From contig JAFAEQ010000078.1 in assembly GCA_023423935.1 (NCBI GenBank), forward strand, positions 131,301 to 195,300: a stretch of DNA of 64,000 bases, given 5' to 3'. Made by a program: the position numbers and the translations under genes. Below the pieces are notes generated by a model. It worked only from the letters and a program-made list of their open reading frames with translations. It was not told the DNA's origin and searched no databases. The stretch's first letter is position 1. Each line of letters begins with the position of its first letter. This stretch comes from Pseudomonadota bacterium (GTDB taxonomy: Bacteria > Pseudomonadota > Gammaproteobacteria > Steroidobacterales > Steroidobacteraceae). Below are positions 33,941 through 43,520 of the stretch, one piece after another.

Positions 33941-33995
33941 TCCTCCTGCGAGAGGGTTATTTGTAAAGGCCAGGCACCAATCGGACGTGGTCCGA
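33941..33995 (-). promoter_or_regulatory. Receptor leader with shared 17-base Shine-Dalgarno element and inverted repeat
   Basis: Plus-strand bases 33941-33957 are identical to 27296-27312. They hold the Shine-Dalgarno site (complement of CCTCCT, 33942-33947) within a potential CCTC/GAGG mini-hairpin. Further upstream, TCGGAC-GTG-GTCCGA (33981-33995) is a perfect inverted repeat. Its stem differs from that of the other receptor, but its position relative to the start is similar. Confidence 0.55.
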
Positions 33996-34493
33996 ATGGC
34001 GATCCCTTGTTGCTATATCGAATGCTGGAGTCTCGTGAATTGAGATTGCGTTCTCGCCTCTCACCCCAGCGTGGTTTTGAGAATACAACTCAAAAATCTG
34101 TAGCGAAAGACCGATTGCTAAAGCAACAAGAGCCGAACCGCGGAGAAAGACACGGTTTTTCGTTGAATCTTGGCTCTGCAACTCCACCTGCGAGTTGGAA
34201 TCGCGGCCAGCTTGTATACATGTTGTACTTTCACCACACGCTCCGCGCTTCAATCGGCAGCGGTATCTCGCAGCCAATGCCACTTTGCGGAGCATGAATC
34301 GTGAATATTCGGCTTGAGCAGTGCGACAGGCGACCTGCTCTGCATGAGCGATGCCAGCTTCGCCGAGCTGTGCGATGTATGCGCCGCTGTTGCTTTCAGG
34401 GCCGAGCGGAGCGCTCGCCCTGAATCAAAGAAATATTTCTCAGCGCGAGACCATTTCGCCCTGAGAAAGGTGACTGAAGCGACCTAGCGGAGG
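33996..34493. other. Intergenic region between the Oar-like receptor and uvrA, with a strong hairpin
   Basis: About 500 bases without a supported gene. Bases 34395-34424 form a long imperfect hairpin: TTCAGGGC, one bulged C, GAGCG, loop GAG, CGCTC, GCCCTGAA. It lies about 70 bases past the uvrA stop on the minus strand and is a candidate transcript end for uvrA, though no T-run follows. A TTGTATACA element (34212-34220) may belong to the receptor promoter; this is weak. Confidence 0.45.
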
Positions 34494-37400
34494 CTACGCA
34501 GTCAGTTTCTCCCGCCGCTCGCGCAAAAACTCACCCAGGATGCGCGCGGTGTGTGACTTGGATTTCAGTCGGACGATCTCCTCGGGAGAGCCCTGCGCGA
34601 CTACGCGGCCGCCGCCTTCACCGCCTTCTGGGCCCATATCGATGAGCCAGTCGGCCTCGGCCATGACGTCGAGGTTGTGCTCGATGACGACGACTGAGCT
34701 GCCGGCGTCGACGAGACGGTGCAGTACGAGGATGAGCTTTTCCACGTCCGCCATGTGCAAGCCGACCGTAGGCTCATCGAGGACATAAAGCGTGCCGGTG
34801 TTCTCGCTGACCGTTTTGTCACTCGCGCGGACTTTCGACAACTCGGTAACGAGCTTGATGCGTTGGGCCTCACCACCCGAGAGAGTGGGACTTTGTTGCC
34901 CGAGCGTGAGATACCCCAGACCCACATCCTGCAGGAGCCTCAGGCAATGATGGATGCGCGAATGGGTCGAGAAGAACTCGACGGCTTCATCCACGCTCAT
35001 CATCAGTACATCGCCGATGCTCTTGCCCTTGTAGGTCACGGCCAGCGTCTCGCGATTGAACCGGCGCCCACCGCAGGAATCGCACAGCACGCGCACGTCC
35101 GGCAGGAAGTTCATTTCGATCTTCTGCATGCCTTGTCCTTCGCACGCCTCACAGCGACCTCCGGCCGTGTTGAACGAGAAGCGCGATGGCGTGTAGCCGC
35201 GCATGCGTGCCTCGGTCGTTTCGGCAAACACGTTCCGGATCGCATCCCAGAAACCGATGTACGTTGCAGGACATGAGCGTGGCGTCTTGCCGACCGGCGT
35301 CTGATCGACTTCCAGAATGCGTCGCAGCTGATCCCAGCCTGCAATCTCCCGGCAGCCATGCCATTGCGGCTGTTTGCGGGGATCGGTGAGCGCCGCGCGC
35401 AGATTGTCGTGCAGGACATCGCGCGCCAGCGTGGACTTGCCCGAACCCGATACGCCGGTGATCACGACCAGCCGCCCGAGCGGCACGCGTACGTTCTGCT
35501 TCTGCAAGTTGTGGAGCGAAGTCTCCCTCACCGTCAGCGATGGATGCTTCGTAGTGACTGGACGATGTGGTACGAGCGGGTGCTGCAACGGTCGCGAAAG
35601 GAATCGGCCCGTGAGCGACTGCGGTGAGCGCTCGAGCTCTGCTGCGGTTCCAGCGGCAACCACGCGCCCTCCTCGCGAACCCGCACCCGGCCCGAGATCA
35701 AGGACGTAGTCGGCGCGCCGGATCGTTTCTTCATCGTGCTCGACGACCAGCAGCGAATTACCCTTTTCCGCAAGGCGCTCGAGCGTATCGAGAAGAACGG
35801 TGTTATCGCGCGGATGCAGACCGATCGTGGGCTCATCGAGGATGTAGCACACGCCCTGCAGATTGGATCCGAGCTGCGCAGCCAAGCGAATACGCTGGGC
35901 TTCGCCACCCGACAACGTGGGCGCAGAACGCGACAACTGCAGATATCCGAGACCCACGTCTTCGAGGAATGTCAGACGTGAATTGATCTCCGTCATTACA
36001 TCGCGCGCAATCTCGAGCTCGCGCCCGTGCAATTTGAACTGCGAGAAGCGCCTGCGCAGATCCGACACCGAGCGATCCGTTGCTTCGGCAATCGACTCGT
36101 CCCGGAAACGCACGTTACGGGCAACCGGGTTCAGACGGTGGCCTTCACATGCCTCGCACGGCTCTGCCGCGTGCGGATCGATGTCGCTCCACGCGCCCTC
36201 TTCGCCGCTCTGTTCTGCATCGAAGCCGTCAATGGCGAGACCCGTGCCGAAGCACCCCTCGCACCAGCCGAGCTTCGAGTTGAAGGAAAACAATCGCGGA
36301 TCCAGCTCGGCAAAGCTGGTACCGCAGGATGGACAAGCACGCCGCGTCGAGAACACGGTCGACGCGGAGCTTCGGCCTTCATTGCGCAGCACGCGCACGA
36401 TGCCCTTGCCATGTTCGAGCGCCGTCGTGAGTAGTTCGCGCAACTGTGCTTCGTTTCTGGCGCTCACGGTGAGCGCGCCCACGGGCAATTCGATCGTGTG
36501 TTCCTTGAAGCGATCGAGCCGCGGCCATTTCTTCGTCGAGAGCATCTCACCATCGACTCGCAACTCGGCGAAGCCCTTCTTGTTGGCCCACGCCGCGAGA
36601 TCCTTGTAGATACCTTTGCGCGCCGTCACGAGCGGCGCGAGCAGCGTCACGTCGCAGCTTTTGAAATCCTTGAGCACCCGCGCGGCGATGGCATCGAAGC
36701 TTTGCGGCTCGATCGCGACATCACAGGTCGGACAGAACTGAGTGCCGAGCTTCACGTACAGCAGACGCATGAAGTGATAGATCTCGGTCAGCGTTGCGAC
36801 CGTGCTCTTGCGACCGCCACGGCTGGTGCGCTGCTCGATCGCAACGGTTGGCGGAATGCCGAAGATGGCATCGACATCCGGTCGCGAGGAGGGCTGCACG
36901 AACTGTCGCGCATAGGCATTAAGGGATTCGAGATAACGACGCTGGCCTTCGCCGAAGACGATGTCGAACGCGAGCGTCGACTTGCCAGAACCCGAGACGC
37001 CCGTGACGACCGTGAACCGATCGCGTGGCAGCTCGACGTCGATGTTCTTCAGGTTGTGCTCGCGAGCACCGTGAATGCTGATCGTGTTCGCACGCGCCGC
37101 CCGCACGGGCAGTTGCGCGATCTGCGGCTCGGCAACCGCAGGCTGCCATCGACCCGCCTGCTCGACGTACTCGCGCATCGCCTTGCCTGTGTGTGAGGTT
37201 TCATGCGCCATGACTTCCCGAGGCGTGCCGGTCACGACGATCTGACCGCCGGCATCGCCACCTTCGGGGCCGAGATCGATCAGCCAGTCGGAAGCCGCCA
37301 TCACGTCCAGGTTGTGCTCGATGACCAGCACCGAATGTCCCGCGGCGATCAGCTGACGGAACGCTCGCAGCAACTTGGCGATGTCATCGAAGTGCAAACC

Positions 37401-40172
37401 GGTCGTCGGCTCATCGAACAGAAACAGCGTGCCTTGCCTGGCCGCTTTCCCTGCGCCGCGCGCCGTCTTCTTCTTGGCAACGCCCACCGCCTCTTCACTG
37501 CCGGCGAGATGGCCTGCCAGCTTGAGCCGTTGCGCTTCGCCACCCGACAACGTCGGCACCGGCTGTCCGAGCTTGAGGTAATCGAGTCCGACATCCGCCA
37601 ATGGCTTGAGTCTTTCGAGAACGGCCGGCTGGCTCGCGAAGAACTGCACCGCATCGGCGACCGTCATATCGAGCACATCCGCGATGCTCGGCGCCGACGC
37701 GGAATCGCGCGCCGCAGGCGTGAGCTTCACCTCGAGAATTTCGTCGCGATAACGACGGCCGTCGCAATCCGGACAACGCAGATACACATCCGACAGAAAC
37801 TGCATCTCCACATGCTCGAATCCATTGCCGCCGCACGTCGGACAGCGACCGTTGCCGCTGTTGAAGCTGAACGTACCGATCGTGTAGTTGCGCTCTTTGG
37901 CGAGCGGCTCGGCTGCGAAGAGTTTGCGAATGGCGTCAAACGCGCCCACGTAGCTGGCAGGATTGGAACGTGTGGTGCGACCGATGGGCGATTGATCGAC
38001 CATCACGACATCGCCGATGTGCTCGACGCCTTCGAGACTCGCGAAAGCGCCCGGCGCTTCGGTCGGCTTGCCGAATCGCTTGCGCAGCGCCGGATACAGA
38101 ATGTCCTGGATCAGGGTGGACTTGCCCGACCCCGAAACCCCGGTGACACAGACCAGCCGATGCAAAGGCAATTCGACGTCGACGTTCTTGAGATTGTGTT
38201 CGCTTGCGCCGCGAATCCGGATCATCGCGTTCGCATCGACGCGAGCCATTGCGGGTTGCAGGTCAGGGGCACGGCCCCCGACATCCTTGCGACCAAGCAA
38301 GTAGTCGGCCGTCAAAGATCGCTCCGCTTGATGCAAGCCGCTCGGCGCACCGTAAAACACGATCTCACCACCGCGTGTTCCGGGCCCGGGGCCGATGTCG
38401 AGAATTCGATCTGCGGCCTGCATCACTTGCGGATCGTGCTCGACGACGACGAGCGAGTTACCCGCCTCCTTCAATCGCTGCATCACACCGATCACCCGAC
38501 CCATGTCGCGCGGATGCAGGCCGATGGACGGCTCATCGAGCACGAACAGCGTGTTGACCAGCGAAGTGCCGAGCGCCGTGGTCAGATTGATCCGTTGCAC
38601 CTCACCGCCGGAAAGCGTGCGCGACTGGCGATCGAGCGTGAGATAGCCCAGCCCGACATCCATCAGAAAGCCCAGGCGGCTGCGCACTTCGCGCAGCACC
38701 AGATCGGCAGCCTCATCGAGGGGACCGCTCAGCTCGAGCGAGGAGAAGAACTGCGCGCAGCGATCGATCGGCAGCAGCATCAATTCATGAATGTTCAGGC
38801 CCGCGAGTCGCGACAGCACCTCATCCGACCATTGAACTCCGTTCGGACGGAATCGCTCGTCACGCGCCACATCGCTCGATCCGAGCCGCCACAGCAAGGC
38901 GTCGGTCTTCAAGCGCGCGCCATTGCAGACGGTGCACGGCGTATAGGCACGATACTTCGACAAGAGCACGCGAATGTGCATCTTGTAAGCCTTGGTTTCG
39001 AGCCACTGGAAAAAGCGTCGCACGCCATACCAGACGTTCTTCGACCAATCGCCCTCGCCTTCGAGCACCCACTGCTGCTGTTCGGGTGTGAGATCGGCCC
39101 AAGGCGTGTCGATGGGAATATCGCGCTTGCGTGCGAACTTGATCAGATCGTCCTGACACTCTTTATAGGACTCCGTCTGCCAGGGACGGATCGCGCCTGC
39201 GCGCAGGGTCTTGGACGCATCGGGAACGATGAGCCCGAAGTCGATGCCGATGATGCGACCGAAACCACGACAGCTCTCGCAGGCCCCGAGCGGCGAGTTG
39301 AACGAGAACAAACTCGGGACCGGTTCCTGATAGTGGATATCGCAATCGGCGCAATGCAGGTCTGATGAGAACCTCCAGCTCGATCGCACCGAGCCCGGAT
39401 CGATGGTCTCGCTGCGGGCAGCCGCCGGATCCACGACGTGCACATTCACTCGGCCCTGTCCGACGCGCAGCGCTGCTTCGACCGCTTCGCTCAGACGCGC
39501 ACCGTCATCGGGATCGAAGCGCAGACGATCCTGGATCATCTCCAGAACGATGCCCTCTTTCGCCTTGGCGGTTTTCTTGCCGCGCTTCTTCGCATCCGTT
39601 GCGACAGGTACAGCCGCCACGTGCCGCGCGAACACGCGCGTGTAGCCTTGCTTTTCCAGCAGCGCGAGCACTTCCGCCTCGGCGAAGTTGTGCGGCACCG
39701 GCACCGGAAAGGTCACGAGCAGACGCGCATCGCGATCGTTCAATCGATGGCTCACGGCATCGCACACGGTCTGCGCCGAATCCCGCTTCACGAGCTCACC
39801 GCACTTACGGCAATGCAGATGCGCCGCACGCGAAAACAGCAACTTCAGATGATCGTTCAGCTCCGTCATCGTGCCCACGGTCGAGCGCGAAGTCCGCACG
39901 GGATTGGTCTGATCGATGGCGATGGCGGGCGGAATCCCTTCGATCCGATCGACCTGCGGCTTGTCCATGCGATCCAGAAACTGTCGCGCGTACGGCGAGA
40001 ACGTTTCGACGTAGCGTCGCTGACCTTCCGCATAGAGCGTGTCGAAGACGAGCGAGGATTTTCCCGAGCCCGACACACCGGTCACGACGATCAACTCGTG
40101 CGTGGGCAACTCCACGTCGAGATTCTTGAGATTGTTCTGGCGCGCGCCGTGGATGACGATGGAATGCGACAT
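34494..40172 (-). CDS. uvrA: Double-length UvrA (tandem excinuclease ABC subunit A, four ABC cassettes)
   Basis: DNA damage-recognition ATPase of nucleotide excision repair, here 1892 residues, about twice the usual 940. Two complete UvrA-like units are joined in frame. Unit 1 (about 1-1020) has Walker A GVSGSGKSS at about 32-40, zinc modules (HCRKC, CADC..CESC, CPTC..CPDC), signature LSGGEVQRINL, a second GVSGSGKST near 677 and LSGGEAQRLKL. Unit 2 starts at about 1030 (ISIHGAREHNLKNIDVELP) with Walker A near 1059, CPTC, CPSC..CEGC, CEAC, LSGGEAQRIRL, a fourth Walker A near 1574 and CEAC..CDSC. All four cassettes keep Walker A and signature motifs, so none looks dead. ATG 40172 (MSHSIVIHGARQNNLKNLDV) is chosen over the upstream ATG 40244. 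A separate single-length uvrA may exist elsewhere. Confidence 0.93.
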   Translation of the reverse strand: MSHSIVIHGARQNNLKNLDVELPTHELIVVTGVSGSGKSSLVFDTLYAEGQRRYVETFSPYARQFLDRMDKPQVDRIEGIPPAIAIDQTNPVRTSRSTVGTMTELNDHLKLLFSRAAHLHCRKCGELVKRDSAQTVCDAVSHRLNDRDARLLVTFPVPVPHNFAEAEVLALLEKQGYTRVFARHVAAVPVATDAKKRGKKTAKAKEGIVLEMIQDRLRFDPDDGARLSEAVEAALRVGQGRVNVHVVDPAAARSETIDPGSVRSSWRFSSDLHCADCDIHYQEPVPSLFSFNSPLGACESCRGFGRIIGIDFGLIVPDASKTLRAGAIRPWQTESYKECQDDLIKFARKRDIPIDTPWADLTPEQQQWVLEGEGDWSKNVWYGVRRFFQWLETKAYKMHIRVLLSKYRAYTPCTVCNGARLKTDALLWRLGSSDVARDERFRPNGVQWSDEVLSRLAGLNIHELMLLPIDRCAQFFSSLELSGPLDEAADLVLREVRSRLGFLMDVGLGYLTLDRQSRTLSGGEVQRINLTTALGTSLVNTLFVLDEPSIGLHPRDMGRVIGVMQRLKEAGNSLVVVEHDPQVMQAADRILDIGPGPGTRGGEIVFYGAPSGLHQAERSLTADYLLGRKDVGGRAPDLQPAMARVDANAMIRIRGASEHNLKNVDVELPLHRLVCVTGVSGSGKSTLIQDILYPALRKRFGKPTEAPGAFASLEGVEHIGDVVMVDQSPIGRTTRSNPASYVGAFDAIRKLFAAEPLAKERNYTIGTFSFNSGNGRCPTCGGNGFEHVEMQFLSDVYLRCPDCDGRRYRDEILEVKLTPAARDSASAPSIADVLDMTVADAVQFFASQPAVLERLKPLADVGLDYLKLGQPVPTLSGGEAQRLKLAGHLAGSEEAVGVAKKKTARGAGKAARQGTLFLFDEPTTGLHFDDIAKLLRAFRQLIAAGHSVLVIEHNLDVMAASDWLIDLGPEGGDAGGQIVVTGTPREVMAHETSHTGKAMREYVEQAGRWQPAVAEPQIAQLPVRAARANTISIHGAREHNLKNIDVELPRDRFTVVTGVSGSGKSTLAFDIVFGEGQRRYLESLNAYARQFVQPSSRPDVDAIFGIPPTVAIEQRTSRGGRKSTVATLTEIYHFMRLLYVKLGTQFCPTCDVAIEPQSFDAIAARVLKDFKSCDVTLLAPLVTARKGIYKDLAAWANKKGFAELRVDGEMLSTKKWPRLDRFKEHTIELPVGALTVSARNEAQLRELLTTALEHGKGIVRVLRNEGRSSASTVFSTRRACPSCGTSFAELDPRLFSFNSKLGWCEGCFGTGLAIDGFDAEQSGEEGAWSDIDPHAAEPCEACEGHRLNPVARNVRFRDESIAEATDRSVSDLRRRFSQFKLHGRELEIARDVMTEINSRLTFLEDVGLGYLQLSRSAPTLSGGEAQRIRLAAQLGSNLQGVCYILDEPTIGLHPRDNTVLLDTLERLAEKGNSLLVVEHDEETIRRADYVLDLGPGAGSRGGRVVAAGTAAELERSPQSLTGRFLSRPLQHPLVPHRPVTTKHPSLTVRETSLHNLQKQNVRVPLGRLVVITGVSGSGKSTLARDVLHDNLRAALTDPRKQPQWHGCREIAGWDQLRRILEVDQTPVGKTPRSCPATYIGFWDAIRNVFAETTEARMRGYTPSRFSFNTAGGRCEACEGQGMQKIEMNFLPDVRVLCDSCGGRRFNRETLAVTYKGKSIGDVLMMSVDEAVEFFSTHSRIHHCLRLLQDVGLGYLTLGQQSPTLSGGEAQRIKLVTELSKVRASDKTVSENTGTLYVLDEPTVGLHMADVEKLILVLHRLVDAGSSVVVIEHNLDVMAEADWLIDMGPEGGEGGGRVVAQGSPEEIVRLKSKSHTARILGEFLRERREKLTA

Positions 40173-40383
40173 TGAAGGTACTTTGAGACTGTGGACCGTG
40201 GGCTGTAGGAAAGATGGAAATAGCGCCGTCGCACGGCTGGCCATTTCGCATGAGCCCAGGAAGTCGCGCAGTCTAGACCAACAAAGTTGACAGGTAATGG
40301 CTGATTTAAGCCATCACGAGAATCCGGCCGCGGCCTTCGAAGCCTCCGAGGGTTTCTCCTGCACGTGTCCTACAGCTCGAAAC

Positions 40384-42315
40384 CTAACGCGTCTGCTCAA
40401 TGAGGGGCGGCAGCGGACAATGCAAGGCGGCGCAGACGGCGCGCAGTAGCTCGGCCTCTGGGATAGTCAGTTGCTGATCGTGGGCAATCGTGCGCACCAT
40501 CGCTTCGATCAACTGCTCCTTCGCCACCGGCACGAGCTGATCGAGCCGGCTGAGCGCACGATCGAGCTGTGCCGGCCAGTCCGGGAAGCTCGAGTAGGAA
40601 GGACGTTCACGAGGCAACAGCAGATGCATGCCGGCCTCGTACGCGCGGCGCGCGTCGGCTTCGCTGTGATGACCGTGCTGTGCGAGCACGGCAAACAGGA
40701 TGCTCAACTCACTGCGCACGGACGAAAGCGCCAGCGTCTCGCGTCGACCGCGCGGATCCAGGTCATCGCGCAGATGAACCTGCGCCAACTTGCGCAGAAC
40801 ATAGGCATGCAGCGACAAGGCGCCTTCACGCTGCCACATGCCGTTGAGACACGCCATCAACTTGATGCGCTCATCGCGCGTGAGCTGACGCAGCGCCGGG
40901 AACGCATGCATGAGAACGGGAAGGCGCTGTTCCGAGTGCAGTCGGTCAACTTCTGGCACGAGCGACTGCATGGCCTGCGCCACGTTCTCGCCGAGCTGGC
41001 GCGCGATGAACAGCCGCTGTCGCTCGCGCACGGCGGGCTCGCGATCGAGCGTCAGTGCGAGAAAGAGCGCACGCGCGGAATCGGGATGGCGCCCTGCGAT
41101 GCTGAGCATTTCCGGCAGGCCACGGCGGATCTGCTGGGCACGCTCCATGTGATCCGTGCCGGGATTGCCCACTAGCTGAGCCAGGCCGCCAGCGCCAGTC
41201 GGCAGGGCAATGAGATCTTCCAGGCGCTCTGTACTGCTGCGAGCTGGCGAAGCGATGGAATCGTCTGACTCGCGCTGCGCTTGTTGCAGGCGTGCGCGCG
41301 CGGCGGCGATCTCGCTCTTGTCGAAATGCGGATCGATCGCCTTCAATCGCGCCTCCAGCGAGGGATGAGTTGCGAACATGCGCGACAGGCCGGGCGCAAA
41401 CAGCATGTGCGCCACTTCTTCCACGTCGGCACTGCCAATTCGCGATCCGTGATCGGACGCTGCGATCTTCACCAAAGCGCCGCGCAAGCCGGTGGGATCG
41501 CGGGTGAATTGCACGGCGGACGCGTCGGCCAGCGATTCGCGGGAACGGGACACCGCCGCCTGAATCAGGCGACCGAAGAACAGTCCCACATAGCCGACGA
41601 TGAGCACCGCAAGTGCCGCCACCATGATCACGCCGACGCCACCGCCTCCTTTCTTATTGCTGCGACCGCGCGGAGCAAATCGCAGCACGGTGCGAGCAAG
41701 GACCGCGATGGCAAGCAGGCCGAACAGCAGACCCATCAGTCTGATGTTCAAGCGCATATCGCCGTTGCGGATGTGACTGAACTCGTGGGCGATGACCCCC
41801 TGCAGTTCCGCGCGATTCAATGAATTCAGCGTACCGCGCGTCACTGCGATCGCCGCATTGGCGGGATTGTGACCCGCTGCAAATGCGTTGATGCCGGCTT
41901 CGTGCTCGAGCAGATACACCTCGGGCATCGGCACACCAGAAGCGATCGACATCTCTTCCACCACGTTCAGCAACCGCTTCTGCAGAGGATCGGTCGTATC
42001 AGCCGAGACACGCACGCCGCCGAGCGAGCGCGCCACGACGCCGCCACCACCGCTCAACATCGCCGTCTTGTAGAGACTCGCAATCCCGATAAAGCCCAGC
42101 ACGCTCACAGTCGTGAACACCACCGCGCTCCTGTGCGTGCTGAGCCACTGGATAGAGGGCAGCGTCAATCCCTCAGAGTGTGGCTGCAGCGAGGCAAACA
42201 CGGTGAACAACACCGCATCCACCGCGAGGGTCACTGCCAGTACGGCGACGATGAAGAGCCAGACCAAACGTCGCGACAGCCGCCGAGCTTCACTCTGGTG
42301 CTGGAAGAAATTCAT
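40384..42315 (-). CDS. M48 family membrane metalloprotease (HtpX/Ste24-like) with long C-terminal extension
   Basis: A 643-residue membrane protease. Two N-terminal membrane segments (LFIVAVLAVTLAVDAVLFTV; VVFTTVSVLGFIGIASLY) precede a catalytic domain with zinc motif HEFSH in GVIAHEFSHIRNGDMRLN. The downstream Glu is in SRSRESLADASAVQF, and two more hydrophobic segments lie between them. HtpX proteins are about 290 residues; the extra roughly 320 C-terminal residues are helical and of unknown role, containing a cytoplasmic-looking bundle (MLSIAGRHPDSARALFLALT). It follows lemA by about 120 bases on the same strand; LemA/M48 pairs are common in bacteria, which suggests joint envelope quality control. 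Confidence 0.9.
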   Translation of the reverse strand: MNFFQHQSEARRLSRRLVWLFIVAVLAVTLAVDAVLFTVFASLQPHSEGLTLPSIQWLSTHRSAVVFTTVSVLGFIGIASLYKTAMLSGGGGVVARSLGGVRVSADTTDPLQKRLLNVVEEMSIASGVPMPEVYLLEHEAGINAFAAGHNPANAAIAVTRGTLNSLNRAELQGVIAHEFSHIRNGDMRLNIRLMGLLFGLLAIAVLARTVLRFAPRGRSNKKGGGGVGVIMVAALAVLIVGYVGLFFGRLIQAAVSRSRESLADASAVQFTRDPTGLRGALVKIAASDHGSRIGSADVEEVAHMLFAPGLSRMFATHPSLEARLKAIDPHFDKSEIAAARARLQQAQRESDDSIASPARSSTERLEDLIALPTGAGGLAQLVGNPGTDHMERAQQIRRGLPEMLSIAGRHPDSARALFLALTLDREPAVRERQRLFIARQLGENVAQAMQSLVPEVDRLHSEQRLPVLMHAFPALRQLTRDERIKLMACLNGMWQREGALSLHAYVLRKLAQVHLRDDLDPRGRRETLALSSVRSELSILFAVLAQHGHHSEADARRAYEAGMHLLLPRERPSYSSFPDWPAQLDRALSRLDQLVPVAKEQLIEAMVRTIAHDQQLTIPEAELLRAVCAALHCPLPPLIEQTR

Positions 42316-42434
42316 GACGCGTGGATGCGCGAGGAAGGCTCCGGAACAAAGGCCTCACGCGCCAGCCAGAACAGGTGCTGCGCTCTCATCGCGACAAATG
42401 GCTTGCTGCGCCGTCGGAGCCTAAAACCTGGCAC

Positions 42435-43019
42435 TCAGGTAAAGCTCACCTTCGGAGCCACGCGCTTCTCGGGCGACTCGATCTCGAGCAGCTGCGCCGG
42501 CCAGAACGCGAACATGCCCGCGACAATTGAATTCGGGAATGTTTCGCGCGTGTTGTTGTAGTTCATCACCGCATCATTGAACGCCTGGCGAGCGAACGCG
42601 ACCTTGTTCTCTGTCGAGGTCAGCTCCTCCGACAGCTGCATCATGTTCTGATTGGCTTTCAGATCCGGATAGGCTTCGGCGAGCGCAAAGAGACGGCCCA
42701 GTGCGCCGCTGAGCGCGTTCTCAGCACCCGCGAGCTGCTGAACGGCCGCAGGATCGCCGGGATTGGACGACGCACCGCGCAGACCGCTGACCGCGGCATT
42801 GCGAGCCGTGATCACAGCCTCGAGCGTCTCGCGCTCGTGCTTCATGTAGCCCTTTGCGGTTTCGACCAGATTCGGAATCAGGTCGTAGCGACGCGTGAGC
42901 TGGACGTCGATCTGTGCAAACGCATTCTTGTAAGCGTTGCGTGAGGCCACCAGCCGGTTATAGATCGAGATGAAGAACAGGAGCACCACGGCTACGACGA
43001 TCAGAATCACCCAGCCCAT
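42435..43019 (-). CDS. lemA: LemA family protein
   Basis: A 194-residue protein with one N-terminal membrane helix (MGWVILIVVAVVLLFFISIY) and a LemA-type four-helix region. The family stretch reads NRLVASRNAYKNAFAQIDVQ, LTRRYDLIPNLVETAKGYMK, followed by SELTSTENKVAFARQAFND. The short extracytoplasmic N-terminus and cytoplasmic helical body are the usual topology. Start ATG 43019 is preceded by GGGAGG. The biochemical role of LemA is unsettled; genetic neighbours are often M48 proteases, as here. Confidence 0.94.
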   Translation of the reverse strand: MGWVILIVVAVVLLFFISIYNRLVASRNAYKNAFAQIDVQLTRRYDLIPNLVETAKGYMKHERETLEAVITARNAAVSGLRGASSNPGDPAAVQQLAGAENALSGALGRLFALAEAYPDLKANQNMMQLSEELTSTENKVAFARQAFNDAVMNYNNTRETFPNSIVAGMFAFWPAQLLEIESPEKRVAPKVSFT

Positions 43020-43271
43020 GTCGAACCTCCCGTTGAGTGGTCCCGCAAGGATACCGGAGTTGTGCTCGCGGCCAACCCGTCACCGGCGAATCGCCCTGCG
43101 ATGCCGGCTAGCCGTCGGAAAGCTCCCGTGTTTGGGCGCGGCGGCTGGCAAGTCTCTGAAGTGCCAGCGGTGCGAAGCAGCAGACACTGCACCGGTCACC
43201 ATGACATCGGCGCGTCTTCGTGCGATCTCATAGAGGCCTGCAACGAGCGAATGCAGGCAAGCATCGAGCCC
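43020..43271. other. Intergenic region upstream of lemA
   Basis: About 250 bases with no supported gene. It should contain the lemA promoter; no clear boxes or terminator were picked out. Confidence 0.3.
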
Positions 43272-43520
43272 TCAGGCTTTGATCGGGGCCACCAGATCGA
43301 GCAAGCGGCTGAGCAGTGAAGGCTTCAGACCTTCAACATCCAGCGTGTCACGTTGCATCGGAATATCGCCGAGGTGCAGCTTGAACTCATCGTCGACTTC
43401 CGAAGACACGAACGCATACATCGGCGCAGATTTCGCGGCCGCACGCGGCGCTGGGCTCTGCGAACGTCCGGCGGGGATTGAGTGACGCGCTTGCGGATTG
43501 GCAGAACTCGCTGAAGTCAT
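43272..43520 (-). CDS. Small hypothetical protein
   Basis: An 82-residue frame with no recognised family. ATG 43520 has GGAGAG about ten bases upstream, a reasonable ribosome site. The N-terminal half is Ser/Ala/Pro-rich and probably disordered; the C-terminal half (MYAFVSSEVDDEFKLHLGDI, LDVEGLKPSLLSRLLDLVAP) has amphipathic character and ends PIKA. No signal peptide or membrane helix. It stands alone between lemA and the divergent lipoprotein gene. Coding status is likely rather than certain, because flanking frames are also open in this GC-rich DNA. Confidence 0.5.
   Translation of the reverse strand: MTSASSANPQARHSIPAGRSQSPAPRAAAKSAPMYAFVSSEVDDEFKLHLGDIPMQRDTLDVEGLKPSLLSRLLDLVAPIKA

Noticed and set aside
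33957..34295. 112-residue minus-strand frame upstream of the Oar-like receptor
   Set aside because: No ribosome site or domain, and it covers the receptor leader repeat; treated as noncoding.
37203..39365. 720-residue plus-strand open frame inside uvrA
   Set aside because: Antisense shadow of a strongly coding GC-rich gene; His/Arg-rich translation with no domain.
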